Origin: Sphingobacterium sp. UBA4616
Lineage (GTDB): Bacteria; Bacteroidota; Bacteroidia; Sphingobacteriales; Sphingobacteriaceae
Length of the DNA stretch: 33,973 nt
Assembly (NCBI GenBank): GCA_002386525.1
Contig: DGIS01000025.1
Coordinates: forward strand, 78,019 to 111,991
Direction: 5' to 3'
Positions 27,601-33,973 of this stretch are shown here, piece after piece. Made by a program: the position numbers and the translations under genes. The notes beneath the pieces are model-generated. The model was not told the origin of the DNA and did not search any database. It was given only the letters and a program-made list of their open reading frames with translations. Positions within the stretch are counted from its first letter, which is position 1; every line of letters starts with the position of its first letter.

Positions 27601-28584
27601 GACCTCCTCTTTGGAATAACCTAATAACTCTCTTCCTTTTTCATTAACTGATAAAATATTGCCTTCCATATCATGCATGCTCATCAGGCCAATGGCATTT
27701 TCAAAAAAGCTACGGAATCTACGCTCAGAATTTTCCAGTTTCAGTTTTTCTTCCCGTTCCGCTGTCACATTTCTGCCAAAAGCCAAAATATCACGGTTGA
27801 CTGCATCAAATTTAAAATTCCATTCAATCTCCACCATTTGGCCGTTCTCCATTCGAGTCGTACTACTGCTTTGGATACCGTATTTTGTTTCCGCTACCCG
27901 GTTCAAGTCGAATGCTAATTTTTCTTCAGTATCACCCAATAAAGTGAAAATAGATTTGCCTAAGCTGTCCGAGCGGGACAATCCCAAAACTTTACTAAAT
28001 GCAGGATTAACATCTTTAACATTGTGCATATCATCCAAAACACAAATGATATTGTTGGTCAAATGAAAAATTTCAGCGAAATAACCCGCCTGTTTTTTTC
28101 GATGCTTTCCCAGTAATATCTTGGTCACTGCCTTGCCTAATTCTGCCAGGGAGCTGACCTGTTTCTCTGAAAGCTGTTTGGGATGGAAATCAATCACGCA
28201 AATTGTCCCAAGCGCATCACCATCATCGTCCAAAAGCGGGACCCCCGCGTAAAAACGGATATTTCCCTCGCGAATCAAGGGATTGGAAGAAGAGCGAACA
28301 TCGTTAAAAGTGTCTTCAATGATGAGCACTTCTTTACTCATGATCGTATACTGACAGACGGTATTCTTCCTGTCCACAGTGTCCAACGCTATCCCAACGC
28401 AACTCTGAATACGTTGCGTTTCTTGTTCCATCATGGCAATTAGAGCAGCAGGACAATCTGTAATCAAACAGGCTGCCTGCGCAAAAACATCTAATTCCGG
28501 GTCTTTCCCGAGCCCCATTAACTCATAGGATTTCAGTTTTTCTATCCTTCTTAACTCATTTTCAGGAAAAACATTATTTACCAT
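24667..28584 (-). CDS. Hybrid sensor histidine kinase: GAF, four PAS, HisKA, HATPase, two receivers, HPt
   Basis: A 1305-residue cytoplasmic protein without a clear TM segment. Domains in order: GAF (about 20-160); four PAS domains (about 168-278, 290-402, 412-527, 540-652); HisKA with MSHEIRTPLNG and phospho-His H682; HATPase with NLLGNAVKF, DTGIGIP and GGTGLGL (about 785-905); receiver 1 with D964 (LMDYHMP); receiver 2 with D1113 (LMDVQMPEVDG); HPt with H1250 (LLHKLRGTASTAG). This is a complete internal phosphorelay, His-Asp-His(-Asp), ending in an HPt that can pass phosphate to the separate receiver encoded 4 bp downstream. The input is unknown; GAF and multiple PAS domains suggest intracellular redox, ligand or gas sensing. 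It is the first gene of the four-gene minus-strand cluster. Confidence 0.96.
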   Translation of the reverse strand: MVNNVFPENELRRIEKLKSYELMGLGKDPELDVFAQAACLITDCPAALIAMMEQETQRIQSCVGIALDTVDRKNTVCQYTIMSKEVLIIEDTFNDVRSSSNPLIREGNIRFYAGVPLLDDDGDALGTICVIDFHPKQLSEKQVSSLAELGKAVTKILLGKHRKKQAGYFAEIFHLTNNIICVLDDMHNVKDVNPAFSKVLGLSRSDSLGKSIFTLLGDTEEKLAFDLNRVAETKYGIQSSSTTRMENGQMVEIEWNFKFDAVNRDILAFGRNVTAEREEKLKLENSERRFRSFFENAIGLMSMHDMEGNILSVNEKGRELLGYSKEEVKGLNLKNLVPAHHVALVADYLQRIASNREDSGMMVLQTKDGEDISWLYHNMLETDENGKSYVVSTALNMTDRLRLENDLLHTTQILEQTNAVAQVGGWEVDLVNNKVYWSDSTKLIHGVPLDFTPDFEHAIGFYEQESQGTLRRVFEEAIASRTPYDTELRLLKQSGESIWVRVKGIPEFENDLCKRVYGIIQDIDHSKSLFLELERKESMLRAFVDYVPASVAMFDRDFNYISVSNQWLEDFHDGASLPTNSNFFDLFPHIPENRKKIYRDALGGIPYKNRDEIIQAGGLAEAQHFNWEVRPWHLADGSIGGIIIFTQNITESVKINDELKLAKELAVLASKAKSEFLANMSHEIRTPLNGVIGFSDLLLKTPLNDTQLQYLGYINESGNSLLNIINDILDFSKIESGKLELFVDKYNIYDVANQVINVVLYQAQRKDVELLLNIEQGLPAFVWIDESRIKQVLVNLLGNAVKFTEKGEIEFKISKRYNSEDKLALRFEVRDTGIGIPPDKQQRIFDAFTQEDSSVSKRYGGTGLGLTISNNLLKYMGSKLNLVSKMGVGSTFFFDIEVRFEEQEDIDTELPLNRVLVVDDNANNRIILQHMLSYKNVDSVLAANGMEALQLLMKGERFDVILMDYHMPILSGLETIGKIKELFLKQEEGIPLIVLHTSSEEHEVISAFRQEEHSFCLLKPIKSEELYSTLRRAIQQNRQEAVQSKANENLSVSSDFYHKEIQVLLADDNAVNMALNLRIMASIMPGARLTEVSDGAQAIEACRKKTFDFILMDVQMPEVDGIEATKQIRQIKGYAETPIIGVTAGNISGERERCLAAGMSDFLAKPIRQQDLYIALDKAISGTPIADDASELAHGDQHLDMHRLDEQAGDDPAFLAFFLDLVVREITGARKQLQVAIHADDFVHVKELLHKLRGTASTAGLVKLAEMTKELETSSTIETDLANAFRAIEQEMDIGLELITKILNK

Positions 28585-28885
28585 TTATCTCCAGTATTTA
28601 GATCAGGTTTATTATCACTGTGAAGTTAACAAAAACATTACTGAACGCCGCGTAAATAATAAAGAAATTGATCAAATAATGTTTTATTAAGAACAAACAC
28701 TGCGAAGAATAGTTGTTGTATGGCAAAAATTCATCGCCTATATTCCTAATAAATAAGTTATTTTCCAACTTTAATTTACAGAGATACCGTTATTGATACA
28801 CAATTGATTTTATTAATCTAGTTCAATAAAACTTCCTTTGGGTTGGCGTAACTTTACATTAGTCAAGAAAACATAATACGTTAAT
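28585..28885. other. Divergent intergenic region (kinase cluster versus dioxygenase cluster)
   Basis: About 300 bp of AT-rich DNA separating the divergent hybrid kinase cluster and the dioxygenase-hydrolase cluster, so it must hold both promoters. A partial -7-like TAACTTTA lies at about 28850, upstream of the dioxygenase, but no matching -33 was seen at the correct distance. No strong inverted repeat or ORF. Confidence 0.35.
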
Positions 28886-29812
28886 ATGGAAAATAAAATA
28901 TTAGGATTGCATCACATTACTGCGATAGCCGATAATGCAAAACGAAATCTCGATTTTTATACGCAAGTACTGGGTGTCCGTCTTGTAAAGAAAACGGTAA
29001 ACTTTGACGATCCCGGCACTTACCACTTCTACTTCGGCAATGAATTGGGAGAACCTGGTACTATCCTTACTTTTTTCCCCTGGGAAGGTATCGGAAAAGG
29101 AGCATCAGGTGCAGGAATGGCTACCCACATCGGCTATTCTGTACCGAAAGGCAGTCTAGATTTTTGGGGAAATCGCTTAACACAACATCAGATCCATTGG
29201 ATAGAAGGTGAGATTTTTGGAGAGAGACTAATTTCATTTAATGATCCTGACGGGTTGCAGCTTCAATTTATTGAAACAAATGACCCAAGAAATCCTTGGA
29301 CAACCACCGATATCCAAGCAGAAAATGCTTTAAAAGGCTTTCATAATGTCACGCTTTCATTAAGAAAGGCCGAGCCAACCTTAAAAATACTGACCGATAT
29401 TTTAGGCTATACGCTTAGCCGGCAGATTGACAATCGTTATCGATTGACGACGGACAGTATAGCCACGGCCAACATCGTCGACATCATCGCAGATGAAAAT
29501 ATGACCTACGGCAAAAATGCGGCCGGTACAAACCATCATGTCGCATTTCGCGTGAAAGACGATAACGTTTTGATGGAGTACCGCGAAAAAATACTTTCAG
29601 CAGGATTAGATATCACGCCTAAAATAAATAGAGACTATTTTTTCTCGTTATACTTTCGTGAACCAGGAGGCGTACTTTTTGAAATCGCTACCGATAACCC
29701 CGGCTTTACAGCGGATGAACCTTTATCAAGTTTAGGTTCGGCACTCAAATTGCCAAAGCAGTATGAAAGCCATCGATTACAAATTGAAGAAATATTACCG
29801 AAAATAGACTAG
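28886..29812 (+). CDS. Ring-cleaving dioxygenase, VOC superfamily (MhqO/PcpA-like)
   Basis: A 308-residue two-module VOC protein. Metal-ligand positions of the PcpA/MhqO-type extradiol dioxygenase are present: H10 (LHHITAIA), H218 (NHHVAFRV) and E266 (VLFEIATD). Length fits the family (about 310-320). The conserved DPGTYHFYFG and EPGTILTFFPW stretches also match MhqO and its relatives. Family knowledge: Fe(II)-dependent ring cleavage of hydroquinones or catechols; the Bacillus homologues are induced by quinones via MhqR. It is the first of three genes, with an alpha/beta hydrolase of the MhqD type downstream. I saw no MarR-type regulator nearby. Confidence 0.87.
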   Translation: MENKILGLHHITAIADNAKRNLDFYTQVLGVRLVKKTVNFDDPGTYHFYFGNELGEPGTILTFFPWEGIGKGASGAGMATHIGYSVPKGSLDFWGNRLTQHQIHWIEGEIFGERLISFNDPDGLQLQFIETNDPRNPWTTTDIQAENALKGFHNVTLSLRKAEPTLKILTDILGYTLSRQIDNRYRLTTDSIATANIVDIIADENMTYGKNAAGTNHHVAFRVKDDNVLMEYREKILSAGLDITPKINRDYFFSLYFREPGGVLFEIATDNPGFTADEPLSSLGSALKLPKQYESHRLQIEEILPKID

Positions 29813-29852
29813 ATAACTAAATCATATCAATATCACTTGCAAAAAAAGAGCT

Positions 29853-30152
29853 ATGGAAAGAACTGAAATTATCCTGGACAAAAATCAACGTGGCGAACTG
29901 CAATTATTCTCCGATAATCATAAAGCCGGCTTAATGAACATTGCGATCATCGATGGCAATCTCGTTGTTTACCACACCGAGGTAAATAATGCGTATGAGG
30001 GCAGAGGATTTGCAAAAATACTTCTTGAAAAGCTCGTATCTTATGCCCGCGAAAACAACATGAAAATTGTTCCATTATGTCCTTATGTAAATGCACAATT
30101 TCATCGTCATCCCGAGCGCTATCAAGATATTTGGTTTAGAAGAACGACATAA
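29853..30152 (+). CDS. Small GNAT-like N-acetyltransferase (YjdJ/Gtn5-like)
   Basis: A 99-residue protein of the compact GNAT family: MNIAIIDGNLVVYHTEVN strands, then the acetyl-CoA loop-helix GRGFAKILLEKLVSYARENNM, and KIVPLCPYVNAQFHRHPERYQD, the C-terminal motif typical of the group ('P.Cpyv..f...hpey'). The substrate is unknown; family members are proposed to acetylate small molecules or proteins. It is placed 40 bp after the dioxygenase gene and 22 bp before the hydrolase gene, so it is probably in the same transcript. Confidence 0.88.
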   Translation: MERTEIILDKNQRGELQLFSDNHKAGLMNIAIIDGNLVVYHTEVNNAYEGRGFAKILLEKLVSYARENNMKIVPLCPYVNAQFHRHPERYQDIWFRRTT

Positions 30153-30174
30153 TTATCAAAAAAGAAAACGCAAC

Positions 30175-30807
30175 ATGAGTCATCCAATAAACATAAAGAG
30201 AGCCGGCCACAATTTAGAACAGGCAAAAAAAGCGATCATCATGATCCATGGTCGGGGCGGAAGTGCCGAAGATATACTTAGCCTGTCATCGTATCTTCAG
30301 GTCGATAATTTTGCACTGCTGGCACCACAAGCTGAAAATCAAAGTTGGTATCCCTTCTCTTTTATTGCTCCGGTTCAACAGAACGAACCGTGGTTGAGTG
30401 CGGCACTGACCTTAATCGATCATACCGTTCAACTGGCTTTAGCGCGGGGAATCCTCGCCAAAGACATTTATTTTTTCGGATTCTCTCAAGGAGCTTGCTT
30501 AACGCTCGAATATCTTGCACGCCATGCACAGCATTATGGAGGTGCTGTCGCAATTATCGGCGGCGTGATTGGTGAGGAAATTAACCACGAGAATTACAGC
30601 GGAGATTTTGCACAGACTCCAATTCTACTCGGCACTAGCGATCCTGATTTTCACGTTCCATTAGAACGTGTCAAAACAACAGCATCCATCTTCGAAAAAA
30701 TGAATGCGAACGTAAAGCTCGCGATATATTCAAACGGAGGTCATAGCATCAATCGTGAGGAGATCGATCTTGCAAATGAATTTGTCCTCAAAGATGTACA
30801 GAAATGA
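30175..30807 (+). CDS. Alpha/beta hydrolase, phospholipase/carboxylesterase (MhqD-like)
   Basis: A 210-residue protein from the ATG at 30175 (MSHPINIKRA); a reading from 30091 would overlap the GNAT gene and adds no family sequence. It is a serine hydrolase: the oxyanion region IMIHGRGG (22-29), nucleophile S104 in GFSQGA, the acid in TSDPDFHVP (D156 or D158) and H190 in NGGHS. It belongs with MhqD-like putative hydrolases that accompany MhqO-type dioxygenases in quinone detoxification. Substrate not proven. A perfect 12-bp hairpin follows at 30814-30844. Confidence 0.9.
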   Translation: MSHPINIKRAGHNLEQAKKAIIMIHGRGGSAEDILSLSSYLQVDNFALLAPQAENQSWYPFSFIAPVQQNEPWLSAALTLIDHTVQLALARGILAKDIYFFGFSQGACLTLEYLARHAQHYGGAVAIIGGVIGEEINHENYSGDFAQTPILLGTSDPDFHVPLERVKTTASIFEKMNANVKLAIYSNGGHSINREEIDLANEFVLKDVQK

Positions 30808-30813
30808 TCCATT

Positions 30814-30844
30814 GGTTGTTGATTATTCATTTTAATCAACAACC
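30814..30844. terminator. Perfect hairpin between convergent genes
   Basis: GGTTGTTGATTA (30814-30825) pairs perfectly with TAATCAACAACC (30833-30844), 7-nt loop. It begins 6 bp after the hydrolase stop and ends 12 bp before the end of the convergent oxidoreductase gene, so it can serve as a terminator for both. Neither side has a marked U-run. Confidence 0.65.
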
Positions 30845-30856
30845 GGTCGCAATGCT

Positions 30857-32140
30857 TTATACTTTTGGATATTTATACCCATTATGATAAATCGATGCTA
30901 AGTACTGATTTGCCTTCTTATCCGTAAAATTCTGTTGTTCTTTATTCCAATAGAGCTTTTGTCCTGTCCTGAATGCTATATTTCCCAGCTGAGAAAAGAT
31001 GGCAATATGGGCGCCAACTTCAATTGGTGCATGAAGTAAGTGCGGATTACGTTGACGAATGGCAGTGACGAAATTTTCCATGTGCTTGTCTAGTCCGTCG
31101 TCTAAAGAAGGTTGCATAGCGACCGCTTCCATCCGCCCCTTTTCCGGAATCACCTCCCATCCCGACCGGTTTAAAACCAGCGTACCATTGTTACCAATAA
31201 ATGCGACACCGTGGTTGCGGTTATATGGACCAAGATCAATTCCTTTGGCATGTTCCCATTGAATATTAAAACCCTCAAACTCGTACACGGCCGTCATCGT
31301 ATCCGGCGTTTGTCCAGCGTCATCTGGAAAAGCAAATTTTCCCCCTGAGGCCATAATAGACTTTGGATCGGAAACGTTCATACCAAGTAAAGCATAGTCC
31401 AACATATGTACCCCCCAATCGGTCATCAAGCCACCCGCATAGTCCCAAAACCATCGAAAATTAAAATGAAATCGATTCAAATTAAATGGTCTTTTTTGCG
31501 CCGGTCCAAGCCATTCCGTATAATGAACACCCGCCGGAACTGGTTCGTCAGGTACAACGGGAATAGCACTTTTCCACCCTTGGTAGGACCAAGCCTTTAC
31601 TAATCTTATTTTGCCCAATTTTCCAGAATGAACAAAATCAATAGCGTCTTGAAAATGTTGCTGACTTCTTTGCCATTGGCCAACCTGAACAATAGCCTTA
31701 TTTTTTTTCGCAGCCTGAACCATTAATTGACATTCAAGAATAGAGTTGCCAATGGGCTTCTCTACATACACATGCTTTCCTGCATTGACAGCATCTACCA
31801 TTTGCAGGCAATGCCAATGGTCCGGCGTTGCAATGATCACTGCATCCACACGTGAGCTCTGGAGCATCTTTTTATAATCCACAAAAGTTTCGACGTGTAT
31901 GTTTCTTTTCCGCAGCTCTTCCGCTCTCTTTTTAAGAATATTATCATCTACGTCACAAAGAGCCGTACACACAATCCCGTCATTCTTTAATAATGAATTC
32001 AAATCTGACCAGCCCATGCCATTTACACCAATCAGTCCAACTCGAATAGACTGATCTAATAAACTGGAACCTTGGACATTTAAGAAAAACGATGATGCAG
32101 CCAAAACAGTGGACGATTTAATAAAATCTTTTCTATTCAT
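30857..32140 (-). CDS. Gfo/Idh/MocA-family oxidoreductase with N-terminal export-like signal
   Basis: A 427-residue NAD(P)-dependent dehydrogenase. The N-terminal Rossmann fold shows IRVGLIGVNGMG (32-43), D63 in ALCDVDD, IIATPDHWH (102-110) and the catalytic-fold motif YVEKPIGNS (E127-K128-P129). The second half is the alpha/beta substrate domain with GHDWGVHMLDY-like sequence (MTDWGVHMLDYALLG). The chain opens with MNRKDFIKSSTVLAASSFF, a Tat-like leader of the kind common in Bacteroidota members of this family, but with RK rather than RR, so export is uncertain. Many relatives act on sugars, inositols or glycosides. The gene stands alone. Confidence 0.92.
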   Translation of the reverse strand: MNRKDFIKSSTVLAASSFFLNVQGSSLLDQSIRVGLIGVNGMGWSDLNSLLKNDGIVCTALCDVDDNILKKRAEELRKRNIHVETFVDYKKMLQSSRVDAVIIATPDHWHCLQMVDAVNAGKHVYVEKPIGNSILECQLMVQAAKKNKAIVQVGQWQRSQQHFQDAIDFVHSGKLGKIRLVKAWSYQGWKSAIPVVPDEPVPAGVHYTEWLGPAQKRPFNLNRFHFNFRWFWDYAGGLMTDWGVHMLDYALLGMNVSDPKSIMASGGKFAFPDDAGQTPDTMTAVYEFEGFNIQWEHAKGIDLGPYNRNHGVAFIGNNGTLVLNRSGWEVIPEKGRMEAVAMQPSLDDGLDKHMENFVTAIRQRNPHLLHAPIEVGAHIAIFSQLGNIAFRTGQKLYWNKEQQNFTDKKANQYLASIYHNGYKYPKV

Positions 32141-32445
32141 TAGATAATGGTTTAAAAATTGTTATTTGCGCATTGCCGAGGTGATCGATATGAATACATA
32201 CGCCCCGATGAATACCTTATTGAGAAATGCTCCCTTTTTTATAAAAAGCAAATTGCTTCGATGAAATTACAAAAATGAATTTAGGTGCCTGCAATACGCA
32301 TTGTAAAATATATATATACAAACCTAACGAAAGTTTACATAGACGATGAAAATTAGTCAACTGAACAACACATTTTGTAATTCATCAAAAAAAATGAGCG
32401 ATTAATGGTTTTTTATACCTAACTTGCCGCACTTAATTAAAAATA
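32141..32445. other. Divergent intergenic region and long cold-shock leader
   Basis: About 305 bp between the minus-strand oxidoreductase gene and the cold-shock gene, with a short TATATATATA stretch near 32310. It must contain both promoters and probably a long 5' leader of the cold-shock mRNA, as is common for such genes. No confident promoter or hairpin was identified. Confidence 0.35.
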
Positions 32446-32637
32446 ATGAATACAGGTAAAATTAAATTTTTCAATGAAACTAAAGGTTTTGGTTTTATTA
32501 CACCAGAGGATGGTAGTGCAGATGTTTTCGTACACGTTTCTGCGCTTAAAAACCAAGTATCTGAAGGCGACGTTGTTACTTATGATGTAGAAAGAACTCC
32601 AAAGGGGATCAGCGCTACAAATGTAAAATTGGCGTAA
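32446..32637 (+). CDS. Cold-shock protein, CspA family
   Basis: A 63-residue single cold-shock domain. It has GKIKFFNETKGFGFITPEDG with the RNP1 motif KGFGFI and RNP2 motif DVFVHVSAL, then VVTYDVERTPKGISATNVKL. It binds single-stranded RNA/DNA and melts mRNA structure. It is a short form lacking one loop relative to E. coli CspA (70 residues), as usual in Bacteroidota. A terminator follows at 32661-32693, then a DEAD-box helicase gene, a common partner in RNA remodelling at low temperature. Confidence 0.96.
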   Translation: MNTGKIKFFNETKGFGFITPEDGSADVFVHVSALKNQVSEGDVVTYDVERTPKGISATNVKLA

Positions 32638-32660
32638 TCCAAAAAATACACTTTCTTGTT

Positions 32661-32699
32661 AAATGGGGTAATTCATGATGACTTATCCCATTTCTTTTT
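32661..32699 (+). terminator. Rho-independent terminator of the cold-shock gene
   Basis: AAATGGGGTAA (32661-32671) pairs with TTATCCCATTT (32683-32693) through 11 bp including one G-U, with an 11-nt loop; CTTTTTC follows directly. It lies 23 bp after the csp stop, so the cold-shock gene and the helicase gene are largely separate transcripts. Confidence 0.88.
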
Positions 32700-32751
32700 C
32701 CTATTCTTCCTTTACAACTTTCATTAATCTTATACTTTTTCGTTGAAGACT

Positions 32752-32782
32752 TTTGGCATTCAAATAAAAAGCATATGATTTG
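32752..32782 (+). promoter_or_regulatory. Possible promoter of the DEAD-box helicase gene
   Basis: TTTG at 32752-32755 and TATGATTTG at 32774-32782 lie at a distance close to the Bacteroidota -33/-7 arrangement, with one extra base inside the -7 element (TA-N3-TTTG instead of TA-N2-TTTG). It is located after the csp terminator and about 40 bp before the helicase start. A weak match. Confidence 0.35.
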
Positions 32783-32820
32783 AAAAGGTTTTATTTAAGA
32801 CAAATTCGAACATACTACGC

Positions 32821-33945
32821 ATGGAATTTAAACAACTCAGTTTAATCGATCCGCTTTTAAAAGCAATAACAGAAACAGGCTATACACATCCCACAGCAAT
32901 TCAACAAAAGGCGATTCCAATTGTACTGAAAGGAAACGATCTGATTGGGTGTGCACAAACGGGCACAGGGAAAACTGCCGCTTTTGCACTCCCCCTTTTA
33001 CAACGCCTTGAAGAAACCAAGACATCAGGTAAATTCGTTCCGATTAGGGCACTGATTCTTACGCCAACACGTGAACTGGCTATTCAAATCGGAGATAATA
33101 TAAATTTATATCGAAAATATCTAAAATTAAACTATTGCACTATTTTCGGCGGAGTAAGCCAAGAAAAACAGGTCAAAGAAATAAAAAAGGGCGTTGATAT
33201 CCTGGTGGCTACCCCGGGGCGCTTACTGGATCTAATAAACCAAAAGATCGTTTTTCTAGATAAGATCGAAATGCTCATATTGGACGAAGCCGACAACATG
33301 CTGGACATGGGCTTTATACATGATATAAAAAAGATCCTAGCTAAGATTCCGTCAAAGAGACAAACACTATTTTTCTCGGCAACAATGCCTCCCAACATCC
33401 GTAAGTTTGCCCATGGAATATTGAATAAACCTTTGGAAGTTGACGTTACTCCGGTAAGCTCAACAGCCGAAAAAGTAAATCAATCGGTATTTTTCGTTGA
33501 AAAGAAGGATAAAATCAAATTGCTAACGGTCCTATTAAAAAAACTTAAACAGGAACGTACGATCGTATTCTCCAGAACAAAACACGGAGCCGACAAAATT
33601 GTTAAGCTACTTGCGAAAAATGGTTTGAGAGCAGCAGCCATTCACGGAAATAAATCTCAAAATGCCAGACAAAAGGCACTGGGTGAATTTAAAGACAATC
33701 ATCTAAAAATATTAATTGCCACCGATATTGCTGCAAGAGGAATCGATATCGAACAACTTCCCCTCGTTATCAATTATGATCTCCCTAATGTACCTGAAAC
33801 CTATGTTCATCGCATCGGAAGAACAGGAAGGGCCGGACTCGAAGGAAAAGCAATCTCTTTCTGTGATGTGGAAGAAAGACCTTATCTGGCTGATATTGAA
33901 AAACTGATCGGATTAAAGATCAAAATAGAAAAAACAAGTAAATAA
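32821..33945 (+). CDS. DEAD-box ATP-dependent RNA helicase, RhlE-like
   Basis: A 374-residue helicase core with all motifs in order: Q motif (GYTHPTAIQQKAIP, 20-33), motif I AQTGTGKT (45-52), Ia PTRELA, Ib TPGR, motif II DEAD (155-158), motif III SAT, motif IV IVFSRTK, motif V TDIAARGID and motif VI HRIGRTGRAG. It remodels RNA duplexes, e.g. in ribosome assembly or mRNA decay. The C-terminus stops soon after the second RecA domain with no long basic tail, giving a minimal enzyme shorter than E. coli RhlE. It follows a cold-shock gene on the same strand. Confidence 0.95.
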   Translation: MEFKQLSLIDPLLKAITETGYTHPTAIQQKAIPIVLKGNDLIGCAQTGTGKTAAFALPLLQRLEETKTSGKFVPIRALILTPTRELAIQIGDNINLYRKYLKLNYCTIFGGVSQEKQVKEIKKGVDILVATPGRLLDLINQKIVFLDKIEMLILDEADNMLDMGFIHDIKKILAKIPSKRQTLFFSATMPPNIRKFAHGILNKPLEVDVTPVSSTAEKVNQSVFFVEKKDKIKLLTVLLKKLKQERTIVFSRTKHGADKIVKLLAKNGLRAAAIHGNKSQNARQKALGEFKDNHLKILIATDIAARGIDIEQLPLVINYDLPNVPETYVHRIGRTGRAGLEGKAISFCDVEERPYLADIEKLIGLKIKIEKTSK

Positions 33946-33973
33946 GCATTCATAGCCTTAAACAAAAAGCCCT

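Noticed and set aside
27659..28066. 135-codon plus-strand open frame inside the hybrid kinase gene
   Set aside because: Antisense to two well-formed PAS domains; Ser/Lys-rich translation typical of reverse-strand shadows.

Overview
The window looks like a chromosomal segment of a Bacteroidota bacterium, most likely Sphingobacteriaceae (Sphingobacterium or Pedobacter type). The reasons are AT-rich spacers, starts with little or no Shine-Dalgarno sequence, a lipoprotein with a Bacteroidota-type surface-export signal, a YaiO-family outer-membrane protein, and a thi operon with ThiH and tandem ThiE-like proteins. I saw no tRNA, rRNA, transposase, phage gene or CRISPR array. The genus is inference; that these are ordinary chromosomal genes is clear.

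Layout. 1-3183 (minus): DUF3606 protein, three-domain DNA ligase LigD, small membrane protein. 3533-4723 (plus): AraC-type regulator and VOC protein. 4908-5861 (minus): two-FAS1 lipoprotein. 6203-7084 (plus): Hsp31/HchA. 7161-9324 (minus): TspO-like membrane protein, SRPBCC protein, type A chloramphenicol acetyltransferase-like protein. 9608-12244 (minus): secreted GH78 alpha-L-rhamnosidase. 12371-18433 (plus): promoter, TPP riboswitch and thiS-thiC-tenI/thiE-thiE-thiG-thiH-thiF. 18579-19820 (plus): YaiO outer-membrane protein. 19817-28584 (minus): four tightly packed genes for a hybrid histidine kinase, a lone receiver, a membrane HEAT-repeat protein and a large glycosyltransferase/LtaS-type transferase fusion. 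28886-30807 (plus): quinone-detoxification-like dioxygenase, small GNAT, alpha/beta hydrolase. 30857-32140 (minus): Gfo/Idh/MocA oxidoreductase. 32446-33945 (plus): cold-shock protein and DEAD-box helicase.

The thi operon covers the pyrimidine branch (ThiC), the thiazole branch (ThiS, ThiF, ThiH, ThiG) and coupling (ThiE). Its leader carries a TPP aptamer and three mutually exclusive RNA strands that can be traced by base pairing to the thiS start codon, so a translational switch can be proposed in detail.

The most unusual locus is 18579-28584. A GT2 polysaccharide-synthase-like domain and a phosphoglycerol/phosphoethanolamine-transferase-like domain sit in one 1140-residue polypeptide. They are encoded behind a phosphorelay and a HEAT adaptor, and lie tail to tail with a TPR plus beta-barrel protein. 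My reading is a candidate synthase-dependent exopolysaccharide (or glycan) system in which receiver and HEAT protein may take the regulatory place that c-di-GMP/PilZ has in cellulose synthase. The parts are seen in the sequence; the joint function is inference.
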